From: Basipetospora chlamydospora
Taxonomy: Eukaryota > Ascomycota > Sordariomycetes > Microascales
Direction of reading: 5' to 3'
Assembly: GCA_001599675.1 (NCBI GenBank)
Contig: BCHP01000006.1
Span: forward strand, 542,742-606,741
DNA length: 64,000 nucleotides
The notes under the pieces are model-generated. The model searched no databases. It was given only the letters and a program-made list of their open reading frames with translations, and was not told the DNA's origin. The first letter of the stretch is position 1, and each line of letters begins with the position of its first letter. Made by a program: the position numbers and the translations under genes. Below are positions 1 through 10,764 of the stretch, in pieces.

Positions 1-759
1 CTCTTTACTTAGCCTATATATCGATAGCTAGGTACTTTATCTAGCTAGGGAAGTCTAATAGTTTAAGGAGGTCTCGCCCTCTACTCTTCTTATCTATATA
101 ATAAGGATAGATAGAAATATACTAGTCCTACTATTTACTAGCGATAAGGGGTAGGTCTAAGATAGTATCTTAACAGGTAAGCCTACGAGATAGAGCTAGG
201 ATTATAGTAGTACCTAGAGGTATAACTACTCGTCTAATACTCCTACCCTAGCCTACTATAGGGGGATTACCTATATTCCCTTAACTTCTACTAACTATAG
301 AGGCGTATACTATAGCTAGCCCTCCTATAGTATTTATAGCCCTACTAGGTACTTTAGGACTATACCTAGTTATAGTATTTATAGTTTAGTAGGTATCTAG
401 GGTAGGCTATAATAGGGCCTTACCTATTTATTATCCCTTTAAGTAGCTAGGTATATTAGGCCTAGTTTTAGTAGAGGTTCCCTTATATACTATTATATCT
501 TAGTTACTTTAGGAGAAGAAAAGAATAGTAGATAAGTTATAAGAATAAGATAGTAGAGAAGGTAATCTAGTCTATATTAATATAAATTAAGTCGTCTATA
601 TATTTAAAAGTCTATAACCTACTATTATAAGAGTAAATAGAATAGTTATAGAGAAGTTCTAAGGGGGGGGGGGTAATTAAGTCTAAAGTAGAATAATAGG
701 TAGTATCGAATTACCCTCTATAAGGTAGGAGCTTAGCTATTACTAGACGTATTATAAAG
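1..759. other. Unassigned RIP-mutated sequence
   Basis: No reading frame, LTR or LINE motif could be recognised here. The stretch has the same CpA/TpG depletion as the rest and an 11-base G run at 663-673. It may be upstream sequence of the decayed frame that follows, or part of an unrecognised repeat. Confidence 0.4.
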
Positions 760-1950
760 GGGGTAACGCCGTTACTATTAATACTTTATACCCTACTACT
801 CCTCTCCCTTCTTTATTAATATCTCTTACTTACCTTTTAGAATATACTCTTAAGTTAGACCCTCTATAGGATTAGATCGTACCTAATCTATATATATACT
901 TCTCTACTCGATATTATAGCTTACTATACTATCGCTAACTAAAGGTAGTATAAGGACCCTACTAATTATAAGGTAGGCCCCGATACTATACCTTAGACTC
1001 CTACTAACGCCTACCCCTCTATCTAGGTCTACTAGGCCCCTACGGAGGCCTTTTTATATAACCCCTCTCTAGAGGATAGCGAGTTCTAGCGCTACTATAC
1101 GAATACCGCCTTCCTTTTTCTAAAGGCTATTAAGATCTACTCCTTTAAGGGCGAGGGTTAGTATATTACTTAGGAGCTTAATCCTAAGGGCTACTATCTT
1201 ATACTTAAGGAAAGCGGTAGTCTAGGTAACTTAGAGTCGTTCTTTATATACTTTATAAACCTTAACGATAGTATATAGGCGGCTTTTACTCTCCTCTAAA
1301 GCTACTATCGTAAGAAGGGGGGTAGGGGTAGGACCGCCTATAAGTAACCTTATAGCGAGAGGGTTCTTCTCCCTACTAGTAACGGCCCTCCTTATAGGCA
1401 GTCTATATCCCTACTCCTTAGAGACTAAGTCTAAAAGGGTAAAGCTCTCTTTATAGCCTTCTTTAGCTATAGGAACCCTATTACTTATACTTAGTATACT
1501 ACCTATACTATAGGAAGTACTACTATATTTAGGGCTCTTAGCTTATTAGAGGCTAAGATACTATCGTACCCCTTTATAGAGTACGTTAGTATCCTAGGCG
1601 CCTAGGGTAGCGCTTATACTTCTTACCTATAGATAGTAGATAGGGTAGTATATAACTACTACTAGCTTACTAAGTTAGGGGAGCGTTATACTATAAAGTA
1701 TAACTCTAACGACTCTAGTACTAGCCTCTCTGCCTTTAAGGGAGTAGAGGCTATCCTCGCGTCTAAAGAGGTAGGTAATTATATCCCCTAGGCTTTCTAT
1801 AACGTCCCTTCTAGCCCCTATCTAGCCTTTACGCCTATCCTAACCTTATAGATAGCTCTATCCTTTATTATAGCCTATATCCTACTTAATACTATTAGGG
1901 AGGAGGAGGGGGAGGATTAGGATATAGAGATAGTAGATACTTAAGGGGGA
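760..1950 (+). pseudogene. Decayed long reading frame of unknown function
   Basis: One frame can be followed for about 390 codons if TAA/TAG are read as former Gln or Trp codons. The stops fall only where such codons are expected, and other codons look normal. The N-terminal part is Leu/Ile/Tyr-rich. The middle is Lys/Gly-rich (a KKGGRGRTAYK stretch near 1310-1345). The C-terminus has a hydrophobic segment (about 1840-1895) followed by an acidic EEEGED tail. No protease, polymerase, integrase or zinc-knuckle motif is visible. It lies next to the 3' end of Gypsy element B but on the opposite strand. It could be a gag-like or accessory ORF of an unrecognised element, or a duplicated host gene caught by RIP. 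The start is not determinable because ATG would now be ATA. Confidence 0.4.
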
Positions 1951-2579
1951 GGGGTGCTAGGCTAGGGACGCTACTATATAGTAGGTAAGTAATCCTCTCT
2001 TCTCTATACTTAATAGCTTATAAGACTAATACTTCCTTAGGGGTAGGGAGAATAAGAATAGGGAGATAGGGCGTAGGGGGGGGGGGTATTAGGATAGGGA
2101 TAGGGGTAGGGCGTATACTAGGATATTCTTTCTTCTTTTTAGGGCTTCGGCTATATAATATTATCCTTAGGATAGGGGTAGAATATAAGGTTTTCTTTTT
2201 AGGGTAATATAGGGCTTTAATAGGTAATTAGGTATATAGTAAAAGAGTAGGGGAAGGAAAATTAGGTAGGTCTAATATAGGTATTAAATACCTAGTATAT
2301 AGTATACTAATAAAGAAAAGCCTTAGGCTTAGCCCTAAGGACTAGGGCTCTTTAGGAGTATTAGACTCCTAATAAAGGAAACGATAGGTAGGTTAACTTA
2401 CTCCTAAAGCCTTCCTCTCTCTAGGTATCTAGGCGCTCTATACTCTCTCCCCTCCCCTAGATAAAATATTAGGGGTCCTCCCTATCTTATCTTACCTAGT
2501 CTTTATAGTCGTTTAGATTAAAGTTAGGGATCTATAGGATCCTAACTTTAATATATTAAAGATAGTAGTCTTTAATCTA
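1951..2579. other. Unassigned stretch between decayed ORF and Gypsy B
   Basis: This should hold the 3' untranslated region and 3' LTR of minus-strand element B, but no matching LTR was found to the right of B, so this is unconfirmed. Visible features are an 11-base G run (2076-2086) and a strong inverted repeat near 2521-2550 (AAAGTTAGG ... CCTAACTTT around a GATC-containing loop). Confidence 0.35.
2521..2552. repeat. Short inverted repeat (hairpin)
   Basis: The arms AAAGTTAGG and CCTAACTTT flank a core of GATCTATAGGATC. It lies just past the apparent end of the Gypsy B polyprotein (B reads leftwards). It could be a terminator-like or LTR hairpin, but its role is unknown. Confidence 0.5.
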
Positions 2580-2757
2580 TACTAGTCCTTATTATAGTTA
2601 TATAATAGCTCTCTCTCTTTCCTCCCCCTTACTATTAGAGGGATTACTCTCTATATACTCGCTCCCTTTATCTTCCTCTCCCTCTCTATCGCTCGTCTTA
2701 GTCCTTTTACTACTATTAGACCCTCCCCTAGTATCTATACTCTAGCCCTCTTTACTA
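2580..2757 (-). pseudogene. Gypsy B polyprotein, C-terminal tail (split by element A)
   Basis: Read on the minus strand, the frame arriving from 10765 continues here if one copy of the 5-bp duplication CCCCT is removed. It gives a hydrophilic Ser/Lys/Glu-rich tail (stretches such as SNSSKRTKTSDREGEEDKG) with no TAG/TAA except at former Gln/Trp codons, until clustered stops near 2580. This frame continuity is direct evidence that element A inserted inside the B coding region. Confidence 0.6.
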
Positions 2758-2762
2758 CCCCT

Positions 2763-3798
2763 TATTACGGCAGAGCACTATCTACCTATAACACCTTCTA
2801 CTCGACCTCGGTACTCGACTCGCCCGGGCCCTCGATACTCGACTCGCCCGGGTCCTCGACTTAGCTACTCGCCCGGTCCCTCGATACTCGACTCGCCCGG
2901 GTCCTCGACTTAGCTACTCGCCCGGTCCCTCAATACTCGACTCGCCCGGGTCCTCGACTTAACTCGCCCGGACCCTATACTTACTCGCCTAGACCCTCGG
3001 CCTATTACGTATAGCTTAGGCTAACGGTTTAGTAGTAGTAAGTCGATCTTTTATAAACCTTATATAAAAGATAGGTGTTTCCTAGATTTAGGAGGGGTAT
3101 AACTATAGCTAGTAGCTAAGACCCTAAAACTACCTATAGGTTATATATAGGAAGTATAGGACTATAGAGGAAACGTTTACTAAGTTATTAATAAGTTAAT
3201 AGAGTAAATACTAAAGGCTCGCCTAGGGAAGGCTCGCTTACTAGATNGTAGAAGGCTTAGTTACTAAAGGCTTACTTAATAGTATACTAAAATAAATAAT
3301 ATATCTACTATCGATAATAATAATAGTAGTTACTAAGGGTATTAATAAGCACTTAGTAACGATATTATATTAGTAGTAACTCTTATAATAATACTAGCGA
3401 TANTAGTTACTAATAATAGTATAGCGATAATAGTACCTAATAATAATACCTCTACTAAGTAATAGTAGACTATAACTAAATAAGTAGTAGGAATAACTAC
3501 TATAGCTCTAGCTTACTAATAATAACTAGGCTAATAATAATACTAGAAAGAATAAGCGAAGGATAGGAGGGAAGGATAATAGGGAATAGAAGCGAGGTAG
3601 TATACTAGATAATACTAGAGGATTATCTATTAATAGATACTACCGCTAGCTAATTAGAGAGGCCTTAGAGGTATATAAATACCTCTACTTCCCCCTAGAG
3701 ATTAGAATTTACTTCCTTTCCCTCCCTATCTTAGAATTCTAATACGATAAGAGGTTATCTATAGTATTATCTTAGTCTACCTTTATTATACTATAATA
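2763..3798 (+). repeat. 5' LTR of element A
   Basis: A 1036-bp LTR. It contains a tandem subrepeat block (about 2805-3003) with a period near 49 bp built on CTCGACTCGCCCGGG and CTACTCGCCCGGTCC. A possible TATA element (TATATAAAAG) follows at about 3061-3070. Two N positions (near 3247 and 3404) are in this LTR. It is equal in length to the 3' LTR and co-linear with it. Confidence 0.93.
2805..3003 (+). repeat. CCCGGG-rich 49-bp subrepeats in the A LTR
   Basis: Tandem copies of a roughly 49-bp unit carrying CTCGACTCGCCCGGG followed by ACTCGCCCGGTCC. Equivalent blocks occur in every A-family LTR (about 9766-9965, 27091-27280, 44735-44870 reversed, 63628-63710) with differing copy number. The block is much more CpG-rich than its surroundings. 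Confidence 0.85.
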
Positions 3799-3929
3799 TT
3801 ATTCTAAGATTAATAAAATATACTTCGACCTAGAACCTAGAACTTAGAACCTAGAATCTAGAACCCTAAACCTTAAACTAGTAGGCTCTAACTAAGGCTT
3901 TACTAGAACCTAGGAGACTTCTATTATAA

Positions 3930-5764
3930 GTCTTTTAGATAACTACGACGCGGCTTAGGAAGAGTCTACGACTTACGCTATTTATTTTAATATAGACCTC
4001 CTTTAGGACTATATCGGTCCTATTTATACTCTCCCTAATAATAATAAGGGCCTAACTAGACGCCTCCTTTACTACTCTAATATTCTTCCTTTAGAGCGCC
4101 CGGAGAATATAGAGGACCTATCCCTTACTACCTTCGATAGCCTAGTATACTTAAATACTAGGAGTATCTAACTTACCTATTCCCCTAGACTTACCCTTAT
4201 CGAAAACCTCTATACTAGGGTTATTAACCTTACTATCGCTTATACTTAGGAACCTAATAAACTAGCTATTACTATTAAATTACTACTAGACAATTCCTAC
4301 TAGAAATAGAGTAATAATTAGGGTAATCTCCTCTTAACCCTAACTACGTTTTATTAAATAATCCTTAATAGCCCTAAGCTACTATTTAATAAGCTAAAGC
4401 TCTAGATACTTATTAGTTAGGCTAGCTTAAAGTAGAACTAATATCTATCTAGGGTTACTAAGGCCCTTAGCTCTAATATACTCGCCCTATACTAGTAGGC
4501 TAAGTATTTCGGCTAGAAGTACGATATTCTAAATAAGAATATCTCTACTAAAATTAGCGATAACTATAAGTCTATTAAGCTACTTATAGTAGCCCTTAAT
4601 AAGGCTAATAAAAAGGTACGTAATTTAGAATAGCGCTTTAACTAGAACTAAGATATAGGTTCTAGTACCTCCCCTAGTATAAGTAGGGAGGCTAGTAGAG
4701 CTCCTACTAATAGGACTAAGGGTAGTACCTATAAATCCTAGAAAATCGATATACTAATCTTCTATAATAATAAGGAGAAGGATACCTTAACCTTTACTAC
4801 CTAGTTCTACTAGATTAAAAATAAGCTAGTAGTTAACTATAACTACTTCTTTAATAATACTACCTATTAGGCCTATATAGAAGGGCGCGTTAGCGGGTAG
4901 GCGTTAGCTAACTTAGAACCCTACTTAGAAGATAATAACCCTATATAAATTACCTTAACTAGGGCTTTACTCTAGTACCTTAAGAACGAATATAAGGACC
5001 TAAACCTTATAGAGGTAGCTATAGGAGTATTTAAGCGCCTAAAAATAACGCCTAGCGAAGATTATACTACCTTTAAAAATAAATTCGTAGGTCTTATAAG
5101 GTAGGCCTAGGTCCCTTAGGATATATAGAAGAGGGCCTTTAAAACCTACCTAACCTATAGACTCTAGGTCTAGCTTACTAGGGATTATCTAGACCCCTCC
5201 GTCGACTTTACTTAGTACGCCTATATTAGTTAAGAGTTCGCCTTCGCTTTCTAGGAGGTAAACTATAGCTAGGATAAATAAAAGAAAAAGAGCGACCCTA
5301 CTAAGACTATTAGGGGTAGTAGGGGTAGTATTAGAACTACTAATAAGAGTAAAGAAAAGACTAGGGGTAGTAGTAGTAATAAGGCTACCCCTAGTAGCAC
5401 CCCTAGGGAATATAAGGGCCTATTCGCTAAGTACCTAACCCCTAAGTAAGTTAAAGAGTATAGAAAGAAAAGTAAATATTATACCTATAGTAAGATAGGC
5501 TACCTTTCTAGGGACTACCCTATCTATAAGGCGAAGTAAGAAAATAGGGTTAATAGGGTAGAGAGTTAGTATAACCCTCCTCCTATAGAAGAGAAGGAAG
5601 AGCTAGTTACTAACTATAAGCGCCTAAATAGTTAGGAAAACTAGGCGCCCTAGGAAAATTAGACCCTATCCTAGGGAAGGTATTAGTAAGTATAGCGCTA
5701 GTATAGAACGCGTAAGAAGGAATATCTTTAGTATAGTTAGAGAAGACTATAAGGGGGGAAGTAT
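3930..5764 (+). pseudogene. gag: Element A gag (RIP-inactivated)
   Basis: The frame runs from about 3940 with stops only at former Gln/Trp codons. It ends in a basic Lys/Arg/Ser-rich linker and a nucleic-acid-binding zinc knuckle at about 5477-5518. The knuckle reads Y-x2-Y-x4-Y-x4-Y, the expected RIP product of C-x2-C-x4-H-x4-C. Gag would form the virus-like particle and package element RNA. It is followed directly by the protease region. The start codon is not recoverable. Confidence 0.82.
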
Positions 5765-8700
5765 TAACTTTCCCCTTTTTTATAGCTTATAATAAAAAAC
5801 GATTACCTACTAAAAATATACTTACTAATACTAGGGCTAGGGGTTATATATTTATTAGTATAGCCTTCGTAAAGAAAATAGTAAAATTAGGTATTAGATA
5901 AATTACCGACTTTCCCTTATAACTAGTAGGGGGGTATAATAGTAAAGTAAACTAGATTATCGATATAGTAGTAGAAGGCGACCTTACTATCTATAGAAGA
6001 ATAGTAGAAGTAGTACCTTTAATTATACTAGATATACCCTACGATATTATTTTAGGGCGTAAGTAGTTCGAATAGTATAGAGTTAAGATCGACCCTAATA
6101 ACTAAAGGTTAGAATACCTAACTAACTAGCTAGTAGATAAGCTAGACTCTCCCCCTATCTATTAGAACTAGGGTCTATAGAATATATAATAGGCTCTAAG
6201 CGAGTAGGATAAGTAAGACGCTAAAGGCGAAGAGCTACCCCTAGAATCTTTAGAATAGCCTAAGGAAGGGGAACGCTACCCTCTATAGTACGATATATAG
6301 AGGGCTTATATATTAAAAAGAGATTATATTAGGTAGTATAAATAATAGGTAGATATATTATTAGTAAGCGTTAATAGTATTAAGTCCGCCTATAGGACTA
6401 ATAAAATAGAAGTAGCTACTATAATACTACTAGAGATCGATAAAGTAATTTAGTAGAAGAAGTAATAGTTACTAGATAATTAGCTACTAGAGGACGATTT
6501 AGCCTTAAAGGAATAACTATAGGAAATAGTACCTAAAGAGTATAGAGACCTTCTAAAAGAATTTAGTAAGAAGAGGTCTAATAAACTCCCCCTTTATAGA
6601 GACTATATTAACTACTATATTAACCTATTACTAGATAAGATAGCGGCTAATATAGGGACTAACCCTCTCTATAAGCTTTCGCTAGAGGAAATAGAGGCTT
6701 ATAAATAATACCTTACTAAGAACCTCTATAAGGGCTTTATAGAGCCTAGGACTACTCTATAGGTAGCGCCTATACTATTCGTACGAAAGGCTAATAGGAG
6801 CCTAAGGTTCTATATAGACTACCGAAAGCTAAACGCTATATCTAAAAAGGATAGGTACCCTCTACCCCTAATCGATAAACTCTTAGGGTAGGTAGTAGGT
6901 AAATAGTACTTCTCGAAGATCGATATCTAATAGGCCTTCTACTATATCTATATTATACCTAGAAGCGAGGATCTAATAACTTTTAGAATACGTTATAGAA
7001 CCTACTAGTATAAGGTATTACCGTTTAGGCTTATTAATAGCCCTATAACCTTCTAAAGGTATATTAACGAGACCCTAATAGAGTACCTAGAGGAATTCTA
7101 TAGCGTATGCCTAGATAATATCCTAATATATAGTAATACCCTAGAAGAATACCGAATTTACATTAGGTAGGTTATCTAGCGCCTAGGGGAAGTAGGCCTA
7201 TAGCCTAATATTAAAATAAGTACGAATTCTATATTAAAAAGACTAAGTTCTTAGGCTTTATAGTAGGTAAAGAAGGTATATAGGTTAACCTAACTAAGAT
7301 CTAGGTAGTCTAGTACTAAAAAGAGCCCCTAAACGTTAAAAGAGTAAGGTTATTTTTAGGCTTCTATAATTTCTATAGGCGTTTCGTTCTAGGGTATAGT
7401 AAGATAACCTAACCCCTCTACGCTTTAATAGAATAGGGGAAACCTTTCTAGTAGAATAATAAGGCTTAGGTAGCCTTTAATACTATAAAAGAATTAATAC
7501 TTAGCGCCCTAATACTAAAGTATTAGGATTATTTATTACTTACCTAGGTAGAGACTAACGCTTTAGATTAGGCTATTACTAGAGTATTATCCTAGCGTTA
7601 TAACGACGGGGAATAGTACCTTATATCGTTCTTTTCTAAGGGCCTAAATAACGTAGAACGTAACTATAGCGCCTATAATAAGGAATTACTTACTATAGTT
7701 CGGGTATTAGAATACTAGTAGGCTAAGCTAATTAGTATTCGATAGAACCCTTTTATAGTATTAACTAACTACTAAGCGTTAGAATATTTCTTTATAAAGA
7801 GAGTAGTAAATTCGAGGTAAGCTAACTAGAAGGATACGCTATTAGAATACTACTATACCCTAACTTACTAGCTAGGCGTATAAAATAGAGTAGCCGACTT
7901 TTTATCTAGGCCTAAAAATCTAGATAGTAACTAGCGCTCTAGGCGGGAAGAGGCGCGTAATATAGCGCTATTTAATAAAAATAAGGACGGAGAATACTAG
8001 GTAGCTTAGTAGGTCCCTATAAACTAGGTTAATATAGAGAGCCTAACCCTTAAAGAACCTATTATATAGGACCTAATACTACTAGAGGATACCTAGCTAG
8101 TAGAGGCACTACTCCGCTAGAACGCGGAGGGACCCTCTACTATAGTCTATAAGACCTAAGTAGTATAGGAGAAGGATAGATACTAGAAGCTCGTTAATAA
8201 CCGCTATATAACCTATAAGGGCCGCCTAGTAGTACCTAATAAGGAGAATCTATATACTAAAGTAATCCGAGAAGCTTATAAGAGGGTAATTATAGTATAC
8301 CTAGGGTATAATAAAACTCGACACCTAGTCTCTAAAAGATATTAGTAGCTAGGCCTCGCTAGAGATATCGACTAATATATAGTAAATTACTCTTATAGGG
8401 TAGCGAAACACCCTAGGGATAAAACTCTAGGCCTATTATACCTATTACTAGTACTAGAGCGCTTATAGTAGTACGTAGTAGTAGATTTTAAGACTATAGC
8501 TAAGGATAAGATAGGGTTTAATAACCTACTAGTTATAATAGATTAACTTAGTAAAAGGTCCTAGATAGTACTTTATTATAGGACCGCTACTACTAAGACT
8601 ATCGCTTAGATATACTACGAAGGTCTATATAGGGTATACGGGCTACTATAGTTAGTAGTAAGCGATAGAGGACTATAGTTCGTAGTAGTATTTACGTAGG

Positions 8701-9690
8701 AACTTACTAAAATACTAGGTATTAACTAGAAGTTAGCCTCTAGCAGCTATTTATAGACTATAGGGTAGGTAGAGATTATAAATTAGTACCTCGACTAGCG
8801 CCTACGCCCCTACGTTAACTATTTCTAGGATAACTAGGTATAGGCGATACCTATTATAGATTTCGTTTAGGTAGCCCTACCCTACGAGTCGCTAGCAGGC
8901 CTAACCCCTTTCGAGGTTACGATAGGCTACCTACCTAGCTTTTATTTCGACTAGGAGGCCTAAACTATAGATTTTAGCGATATAACCCTAAAAGAGCGCC
9001 TCTCTAGAGAGGACGCCTAGCGTATAGTATAGACGCTAGGGGGGTATATAGACGAAGCCTATAGGGTAGTCTAATATATATAGGACTATATAACTACGTA
9101 GGCTAATAAAAGCCGTAGGGAACTAGACTTTAGTATAGGGGATAGCGTATATATTATTAAGAAGGCCTAGAGTACTAATAGGCCTAGCGATAAGCTAGAT
9201 TACCCCCTAAGCCGATAGTATTACTATATTAAGGCGATATTAGGATATTCGTACTACCTAAATATACTACTAACCTAGAAGGGATTAATAGTTTTCTACG
9301 CTAATAGGCTCCGAAAATACCCTAATAACCTATTACTAAGGTAGGAATAGAAGGAACCTAGCCTAGATATAGTAAATAATAAGGAAGAATAGGAGGTCTA
9401 GGAGGTTTTAACCTCCTAGATATATTATAGAACGCTTTAGTACTAAGTCTAGTAGCGAGGCTAGGACCTAGATCTAGAATTTTACCCCGCCTTAGCACTA
9501 AAGAATACGCTATATTTACTAGCAGATTTCTACGAAGTATACCTAGAGGCTATCGGACTACCTATTCGATTACCTTAGTAGTTAGTAGCCGTAGAGAACG
9601 ATACTTTTAAGCCTAACTATAGCGACGATAATAAGCCTATAGTATAGGGAACGACCGCTAAATAACGAAAGCGGGTATAATTTACTTAAA
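5765..9690 (+). pseudogene. pol: Element A pol: PR-RT-RH-IN-chromodomain (RIP-inactivated)
   Basis: Domains in order: an aspartic protease with the active-site triplet at 5827-5835 (now Asn-Thr-Arg, from Asp-Thr-Gly) and a downstream ILGRK motif; reverse transcriptase with RFYIDYRKLNAI near 6803-6838 and the catalytic box CLDN (from xLDD) at 7108-7119; RNase H starting near ETNALD (about 7550); integrase with D at 8484, D at 8664 and E at 8772, in one frame and spaced as D-x35-E; and a chromodomain near 9389-9540 (EVLTSQIHYRTLQY, LEFYPAL). In chromoviruses this domain guides integration to heterochromatin. Many TAA/TAG replace Gln/Trp, so it cannot be translated. Confidence 0.92.
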
Positions 9691-9713
9691 TCTTAGGGCG
9701 AGATTTTATTTTT

Positions 9714-9723
9714 AAGGGGGTAA
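9714..9723 (+). promoter_or_regulatory. Polypurine tract of element A
   Basis: AAGGGGG followed by TAA lies immediately before the 3' LTR start at 9724. This is where plus-strand DNA priming is expected in LTR retrotransposons. Confidence 0.6.
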
Positions 9724-10759
9724 TATTATAGTAGAGTACTATCTACCTATAATACCTTCTATTTAACCTTAGTACTCGACTCGCCTAGGTTCTTAATACT
9801 CGACTCGCCCGGGTCCTCGACTTAGCTATTTGCCCGGTCCCTCGATACTCGACTCGCCTAGGTCCTCGACTTAGCTACTCGCCCGGTCCCTCGATACTTA
9901 ACTCGCCTAGGTCCTCGACTTAACTCGCCTAGACCCTATACTTACTCGCCCGGACCCTCGGCCTATTATATATAGCTTAGGCTAACGGTTTAGTAGTAGT
10001 AAGTCGATCTTTTATAAACCCTATATAAAAGATAGGTATTTCCTAGATTTAGGAGGGGTATAACTATAGCTAGCGGCTAAGACCTTAAAACTACCTATAG
10101 GTTATATATAGGAAGTATAGGACTATAAAGGAAACGTTTACTAAATTATTAATAAGTTAATAGAGTAAATACTAAAGGCTCGCCTAGGGAAGGCTCGCTT
10201 ACTAGATTATAGAAGGCTTAGTTACTAAAGGCTCGCTTAATAGTATACTAAAATAAATAATATATCTACTATCGATAACGATAATAATAGTTACTAAGGG
10301 TATTAATAAGNACTTAGTAACGATACTATATTAGTAGTAACTCTTACGATAATACTAGCGATAGTAGTTACTAATAATAGTATAGCGATAATAGTACCTA
10401 ATAACNACACCTCTACTAAGTAATAGTAGACTATAACTAAATAAGTAGTAGGAATAACTACTATAGCTCTAGCTTACTAATAATAACTAGGCTAATAACG
10501 ATACTAGAGGGAATAAGCGAAGGATAGGGGGGAAGGATAATAGGGAATAGAAGTAAGGTAGTATACTAGATAATACTAGAGGATTATCTATTAATAGATA
10601 CTACCGCTAGCTAATTAGAGAGGCCTTAGAGGTATATAAATACCTCTGCTTCCCCCTAGGGATTAGAACTTACTTCCTTTCCCTCCCTATCTTAGAATTC
10701 TAATATAATAAGAGGTTATCTATAGCATTATCTTAGTCTACCTTTGTTATACTATAATA
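9724..10759 (+). repeat. 3' LTR of element A
   Basis: 1036 bp, the same length as the 5' LTR. It carries the 49-bp subrepeat block at about 9766-9965 and two N positions (near 10311 and 10406). It ends ATAATA followed by the target duplication CCCCT (10760-10764). It differs from the 5' LTR mostly by C/T and G/A changes. Confidence 0.93.
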
Positions 10760-10764
10760 CCCCT

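Larger units (their letters stand above)
2763..10759 (+). mobile_element. Full-length Ty3/Gypsy chromovirus, element A
   Basis: A complete LTR retrotransposon of 7997 bp. Its two LTRs are both 1036 bp (2763-3798 and 9724-10759), starting TATTA (formerly TGTTA) and ending ATAATA (formerly ATAACA). It is flanked by a perfect 5-bp target duplication CCCCT (2758-2762 and 10760-10764). The internal order is gag, protease, reverse transcriptase, RNase H, integrase, chromodomain, which is that of Ty3/Gypsy chromoviruses. All coding parts are ruined by RIP. It sits in the 3' coding end of minus-strand element B. Further LTRs of this family lie at 27045, 43931 (minus) and 63584. Confidence 0.95.

Noticed and set aside
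2805..3003. CRISPR-like regular repeats
   Set aside because: The units are contiguous tandem subrepeats within an LTR, recur in every A-family LTR, and have no unique spacers.
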